64,000 nt of DNA, taken from contig CAWBPD010000007.1 in NCBI GenBank assembly GCA_963790575.1, positions 1 through 64,000 on the forward strand, in the 5' to 3' direction. Every line of letters begins with the position of its first letter. Position 1 is the stretch's first letter. Source of the DNA: CAVTSA01 sp963790575. Its GTDB lineage: Bacteria > Chloroflexota > Dormibacteria > Dormibacterales > Dormibacteraceae. The position numbers and the translations under genes are program-made. This document shows, piece by piece, positions 61,358-64,000 of this stretch. The notes under the pieces were generated by a model. That model saw nothing but the letters and a program-made list of their open reading frames with translations. It did no database searches and had not been told where the DNA came from.

Positions 61358-61487
61358 AGGGACCGTGGTTGATGTCCGCGAACCGTTCTTTGGGGGCGAA
61401 AGGATGTACCGGGTTTGCTTCTCTAACAAGCGTTCATGCCCTGGCATGACTTGCCTGCGCCGCGCCGCCGAGCAGAGGAGGGGCTAG
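61275..61487 (+). CDS. Small basic protein ending at the IS insertion point
   Basis: 70 residues from GTG 61275, preceded by GGGGAGGGG. The first half contains LGNVLSGFVAKNSEGTVVDVRE, a beta-hairpin-like stretch, then FFGGERMYRVCFSN. The stop codon TAG is part of the CTAG target duplication of the adjacent IS element, so the insertion happened exactly at the end of this gene. No family recognised. Confidence 0.4.
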   Translation: MTLKKRARVRAGRELGNVLSGFVAKNSEGTVVDVREPFFGGERMYRVCFSNKRSCPGMTCLRRAAEQRRG

Positions 61488-61536
61488 CCCAGATGTTGCA
61501 CGTGACCCGATGAGGGGAGCGGCGTAGACGGACGAA

Positions 61537-61602
61537 AGGTGCCTACCTGAACTGGCAGAATGGCGTAGGCCAAACACCCATTCGTCCAGCCAGGAGGCAC
61601 CT
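61537..61602 (+). promoter_or_regulatory. Inverted repeat that would sequester the transposase ribosome binding site
   Basis: AGGTGCCT (61537-61544) and AGGCACCT (61595-61602) can pair, with CTG/CAG inside. The right arm overlaps AGGAGG (61592-61597), the transposase ribosome binding site. Such structures in IS elements limit translation from transcripts that enter from outside. It is kept in the second copy too. Confidence 0.5.
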
Positions 61603-61607
61603 CTGCG

Positions 61608-62939
61608 GTGAAGCGTAGCAGCCCTCGTCGACAGTCGTTCAGCATCGCAACGGATGGCCAAGGGATTGTCAATCACGCGGGTGCCGCCGCACTGCGCGAA
61701 CTGGCTGATCGCTTCGAGTACACCGCCACTCTCTGCGACGGTCTGAATCCACTTCGGGCTCGCCGCGCCACGCACCATCCAGGCGCCGTGCTCACCGATC
61801 TCGCGGTCAGCATCGCCGACGGCGGGGACTGCTTGCGCGACCTCGCGGTGCTCCACGATCAGCCTGATCTCTTCGGCCACGTCGCCTCCGTGCCCACCGC
61901 CTCGCGCGTGATCAGCCGCCTGACCAGCAGCCATCTGGAGCAACTCCGTGCGGGGCGGCGACGGATGCGCGATCAGGTCTGGAGGAGGGTGGGCAGGCCC
62001 GAGCTCCTGGTGCTCGACATCGACGCCACCCTGGTCACCTCGCACTCGGAGAAGGAGGAGGCGAGCGGCAACTACAAGCACGGCTTCGGGTTCCATCCCT
62101 TGGCCTGCTTTCTGGAGGCCACAGGGGACGCGCTGTCCGCCATCCTGCGAACGGGAAGCGCCGGTTCCAACACCGCCCGCGACCACATCGAGGTGTTCCG
62201 TCTCGCCTGCGACCAGCTCCCGGAATGGGTGCAGGAGGAGCCGATGCTGGTCCGCTGCGACGGCGCCGGTGCGACCCACGACTTCCTCAATGCGGTGCGG
62301 GCTCGCGAGAACGCCAAGTTCTCGGTCGGCTTCGAGCTTCGGGAGGACGTGCGCGAAGCCATCCTCAACATTCCCAAGGAGGCCTGGGAAGCGGCCATCC
62401 GTCAGGACGGTGAGGATCGCGAGGGCGCCGAGGTCTGCGAGCTCGACCAGCTCGACCTCTCGGGCTGGCCGGTAGGCACCCGTGCCATCTGCCGCAGAGA
62501 GCGCCCGCACCCGGGCGCTCAGCTCTCCTTCACCGATCACGAGGGCTGGCGTTTCCAGGTCTTCATCACCGACCAAGAGGACGAAGACATCGCGCTCCTC
62601 GAGGCTCGCCACCGAGCCCGGGCCCGCTGCGAGGACCAGATCCGATGTGCCAAGGAGACCGGGCTCCGCGCCTTCCCCTTCCAGGGCTTCGTGCAGAACC
62701 AGATCTGGCTCGAGTTGGTGCTCGCTGCCCACGACCTGCTCTGCCACTTCCGCCGCGTCGCCCTCACCGGCGAGGCGCAGCGCTGGGAGCCCCGAACCCT
62801 GCGCTACCGGCTGCTGCACACCGCCGGGCGTCTGGTCAGGCGGGGCCGCCGGTTCATCCTCCGGCTGCAGCGCAACTGGCCCTGGACCGAACTTCTGGCC
62901 ACCGCCTTCGCCCGCATTCGCGAGCTCCCCGCGACCTGA
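61608..62939 (+). CDS. IS1380-family transposase
   Basis: 443 residues from GTG 61608, 10 bp after AGGAGG. The DDE catalytic core includes LLVLDIDATLVTSHSEKE near 130-147 and LVRCDGAGATHDFLN near 220, with ICRRERPHPGAQLSFTDHEG near 290. The last third (FQGFVQNQIWLELVLAAHDLL) is typical of IS1380 transposases. It moves the element by cut-and-paste. It is complete, without frameshift, so it could be active. Confidence 0.93.
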   Translation: MKRSSPRRQSFSIATDGQGIVNHAGAAALRELADRFEYTATLCDGLNPLRARRATHHPGAVLTDLAVSIADGGDCLRDLAVLHDQPDLFGHVASVPTASRVISRLTSSHLEQLRAGRRRMRDQVWRRVGRPELLVLDIDATLVTSHSEKEEASGNYKHGFGFHPLACFLEATGDALSAILRTGSAGSNTARDHIEVFRLACDQLPEWVQEEPMLVRCDGAGATHDFLNAVRARENAKFSVGFELREDVREAILNIPKEAWEAAIRQDGEDREGAEVCELDQLDLSGWPVGTRAICRRERPHPGAQLSFTDHEGWRFQVFITDQEDEDIALLEARHRARARCEDQIRCAKETGLRAFPFQGFVQNQIWLELVLAAHDLLCHFRRVALTGEAQRWEPRTLRYRLLHTAGRLVRRGRRFILRLQRNWPWTELLATAFARIRELPAT

Positions 62940-63517
62940 TCGCGGTCCGACTCCGACCACTCCACTGGTCCCGAGACGGGATCGACACCGCACACCCATC
63001 GAGGCCGCCGGCCCACCAGGCCAGCCACGATAATCGCGCCCAGCGTTCAGTCAACGACATCCGGGGGACCCCAACCAACCTCCAAAGCCGACTCTCAGGC
63101 CGCGAATGTCAGCTCCCGGCAGCTACAGTTCTCCACCTCCCACGCGCGAAACTGTTCGTGCAACATCTGGGCTAGCTATAACTGGGCATACATCGATAAA
63201 CTCGGCTTAGGTCTTTCAACGTGCGCCACGAGGACAACCCCTTCCGGCCAAGCGCCGGCGCGCCGCCGCCACTTCGCGGGGCCAACTAGGCGTCGGGGTC
63301 GGAACCCGGCGAGAGGCGGTTCGGGTCGTGGCGCGTCTCGCAAGCTCTGGCTGGCGTCGACTCGGAGCTGGCCCGGCGCAACCGCTTTACCTGCAACGTC
63401 GTCGGCTCCGCCGGGGCCTATGCTCGCCGATGAGGCAGCAGTTTCGCCGGCGGCGAGAACTCGGCTCGGTCGCCGTCCGAATCCTGCCGACGGCGCAGCA
63501 CGCTTGGAGGTGCTCAG

Positions 63518-63736
63518 CTACTGCAGACGTTGAGTGCAGACCGCGCGCCTACCGTGGAATCCTTGGACCGGGAGGACACCCGCCACCCCGCAGGCTCCAA
63601 ACCCGAGGCAAACAAGTCCGATGAAGACCAGGCCCAGGCCCCGTGGGTCACCCAGCACCACGGCACCCAGCGTCACCCACGCAATCCCGATCAAAAGGCA
63701 GGGCACTGACGCCAGCCGACGGCCGGTCACCCTCAT
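63518..63736 (-). CDS. Possible small membrane protein between IS copies
   Basis: 72 residues from ATG 63736. Two hydrophobic stretches (LASVPCLLIGIAWVTLGAVVL and LGLVFIGLVCLGFGACGVAGVL) could be membrane helices separated by a short loop. TAGACT lies 9 bp before the ATG, as in the likely leaderless PadR gene, but no ribosome binding site is seen. The 63176-63517 region before it holds nothing recognisable and looks decayed. Confidence 0.35.
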   Translation of the reverse strand: MRVTGRRLASVPCLLIGIAWVTLGAVVLGDPRGLGLVFIGLVCLGFGACGVAGVLPVQGFHGRRAVCTQRLQ

Positions 63737-63831
63737 GAGTTGGGGAGTCTACCGCAATTTGCCAACCCCTTCGAGACGCCCGGCGCCACGAATCACTGGG
63801 TCGGCATCACCTCCTCAGCCGGGCTTGTTGA

Positions 63832-64000
63832 CCCAGATGTTGCACGTGACCCGATGAGGGGAGCGGCATAGACGGACGAAAGGTGCCTACCTGAACTGGC
63901 AGAATGGCGTTACCCAAACGTCCATTCGTCCAGCCAGGAGGCACCTCTGAGGTGAAGCGTAGCAGCCCTCGTCGACAGTCGTTCAGCATCGCAACGGACG
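63832..64000 (+). mobile_element. IS1380-family insertion sequence, second copy (left end only)
   Basis: The first 169 bp match the complete copy, starting with the same CCCAGATGTTGCACG end, but differ at scattered positions (for example in the 63930 region), so it is a diverged sister copy and not an assembly duplicate. It runs off the window. The left flank ends TTGA, a candidate target duplication. Confidence 0.9.
63952..64000 (+). CDS. IS1380-family transposase, second copy (partial)
   Basis: GTG 63952 begins the same first residues as the complete transposase (MKRSSPRRQSFSIAT), and the window ends after 16 codons. The AGGAGG site before it is preserved. Confidence 0.8.
   Translation, partial: MKRSSPRRQSFSIATD

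Larger units (their letters stand above)
61488..63171 (+). mobile_element. IS1380-family insertion sequence, complete copy
   Basis: 1684 bp bounded by perfect 15-bp inverted repeats CCCAGATGTTGCACG (61488-61502) and its complement (63157-63171). CTAG at 61484-61487 and 63172-63175 is the 4-bp target duplication. It encodes one transposase on the plus strand. Intact ends and duplication indicate a fairly recent insertion. A second copy begins 661 bp downstream. Confidence 0.93.

Noticed and set aside
63807..63989. Minus-strand small frame at the end of the window.
   Set aside because: It lies opposite the left end of the second IS copy and has an identical counterpart opposite the first, so it is a shadow of the IS end.

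Overview
This is one stretch of chromosome from a GC-rich (roughly 70% by eye), free-living bacterium. The gene set is mostly ordinary housekeeping and metabolism: LonA protease, CCA-adding enzyme, PEP carboxylase, GlpX-type fructose bisphosphatase, lipoate ligase, a YchF-like GTPase, F420-type luciferase-like oxidoreductases and an ArsA-family ATPase with a small C-terminal beta domain. The mixture of actinobacterial-looking and Chloroflexota-looking families, many GTG/TTG starts and ATGA/GTGA overlaps would fit a soil Chloroflexota/Dormibacterota-like or actinobacterial lineage. The assignment is inference only; no rRNA, tRNA or CRISPR was seen.

Layout. 0-9.5 kb: an open-ended minus-strand ORF, a YchF-like GTPase, a tail-anchored protein/ArsA/small-protein operon, a uronate dehydrogenase-like/enolase-superfamily pair, a QueA-like/SDR pair, then a scar of two 5'-truncated genes (MarR, methyltransferase). 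9.5-18.5 kb: PP2C, lon, divergent ROK kinase, YdeI-like protein, acyl-CoA ligase, CCA enzyme, lactonase. 18.6-24 kb: two tandem HtrA-like membrane proteases, glpX, a repeat-rich gap, LapA-like protein. 24.3-36 kb: ROK repressor, LLM oxidoreductase, AbrB/PIN toxin-antitoxin pair, acyl-CoA ligase, AlkA-like glycosylase, split lipoate ligase (LplA+LplB), a PadR cluster with a perfect operator, methyltransferase, MhuD-like monooxygenase, PEP carboxylase. 36-47.5 kb: an ABC export pair, an LLM oxidoreductase continuous with a membrane domain, a minus-strand catabolic operon (two esterases, SelA-like PLP enzyme, RidA, remnant of an M81 peptidase gene), and a YhaN/YhaO-like (SbcC/SbcD-type) pair. 47.5-60.5 kb: small hydrolases, a nitrilase, a peptidoglycan-recycling group (serine hydrolase, anmK, GNAT, murQ, class A beta-lactamase-like), an ABC exporter, and a two-component system. 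60.5-64 kb: decayed genes and two copies of one IS1380-family element, the second running off the end.

The most unusual signal is not a gene. Most gaps at gene 3' ends hold a short inverted repeat of fixed geometry: 50 bp between equivalent outer positions, 19-bp arms, a 12-nt loop, and an invariant TAG at offset +31 in seven of eight aligned copies, while the arm sequences differ from locus to locus. A sister form has a self-palindromic core (often GGTGCACC) repeated every 41-42 bp, giving the same 49-50 bp geometry. At least a dozen loci carry one or the other. They could be a lineage-specific terminator class, a REP/MITE-like repeat family or a DNA-protein landmark. Other points worth attention are two head-to-head gene-truncation scars, several single-base frameshifts (pseudogenes or sequencing errors), a possible GNAT-MurQ fusion, and a tail-anchored protein beside a Get3/ArsA-like ATPase.
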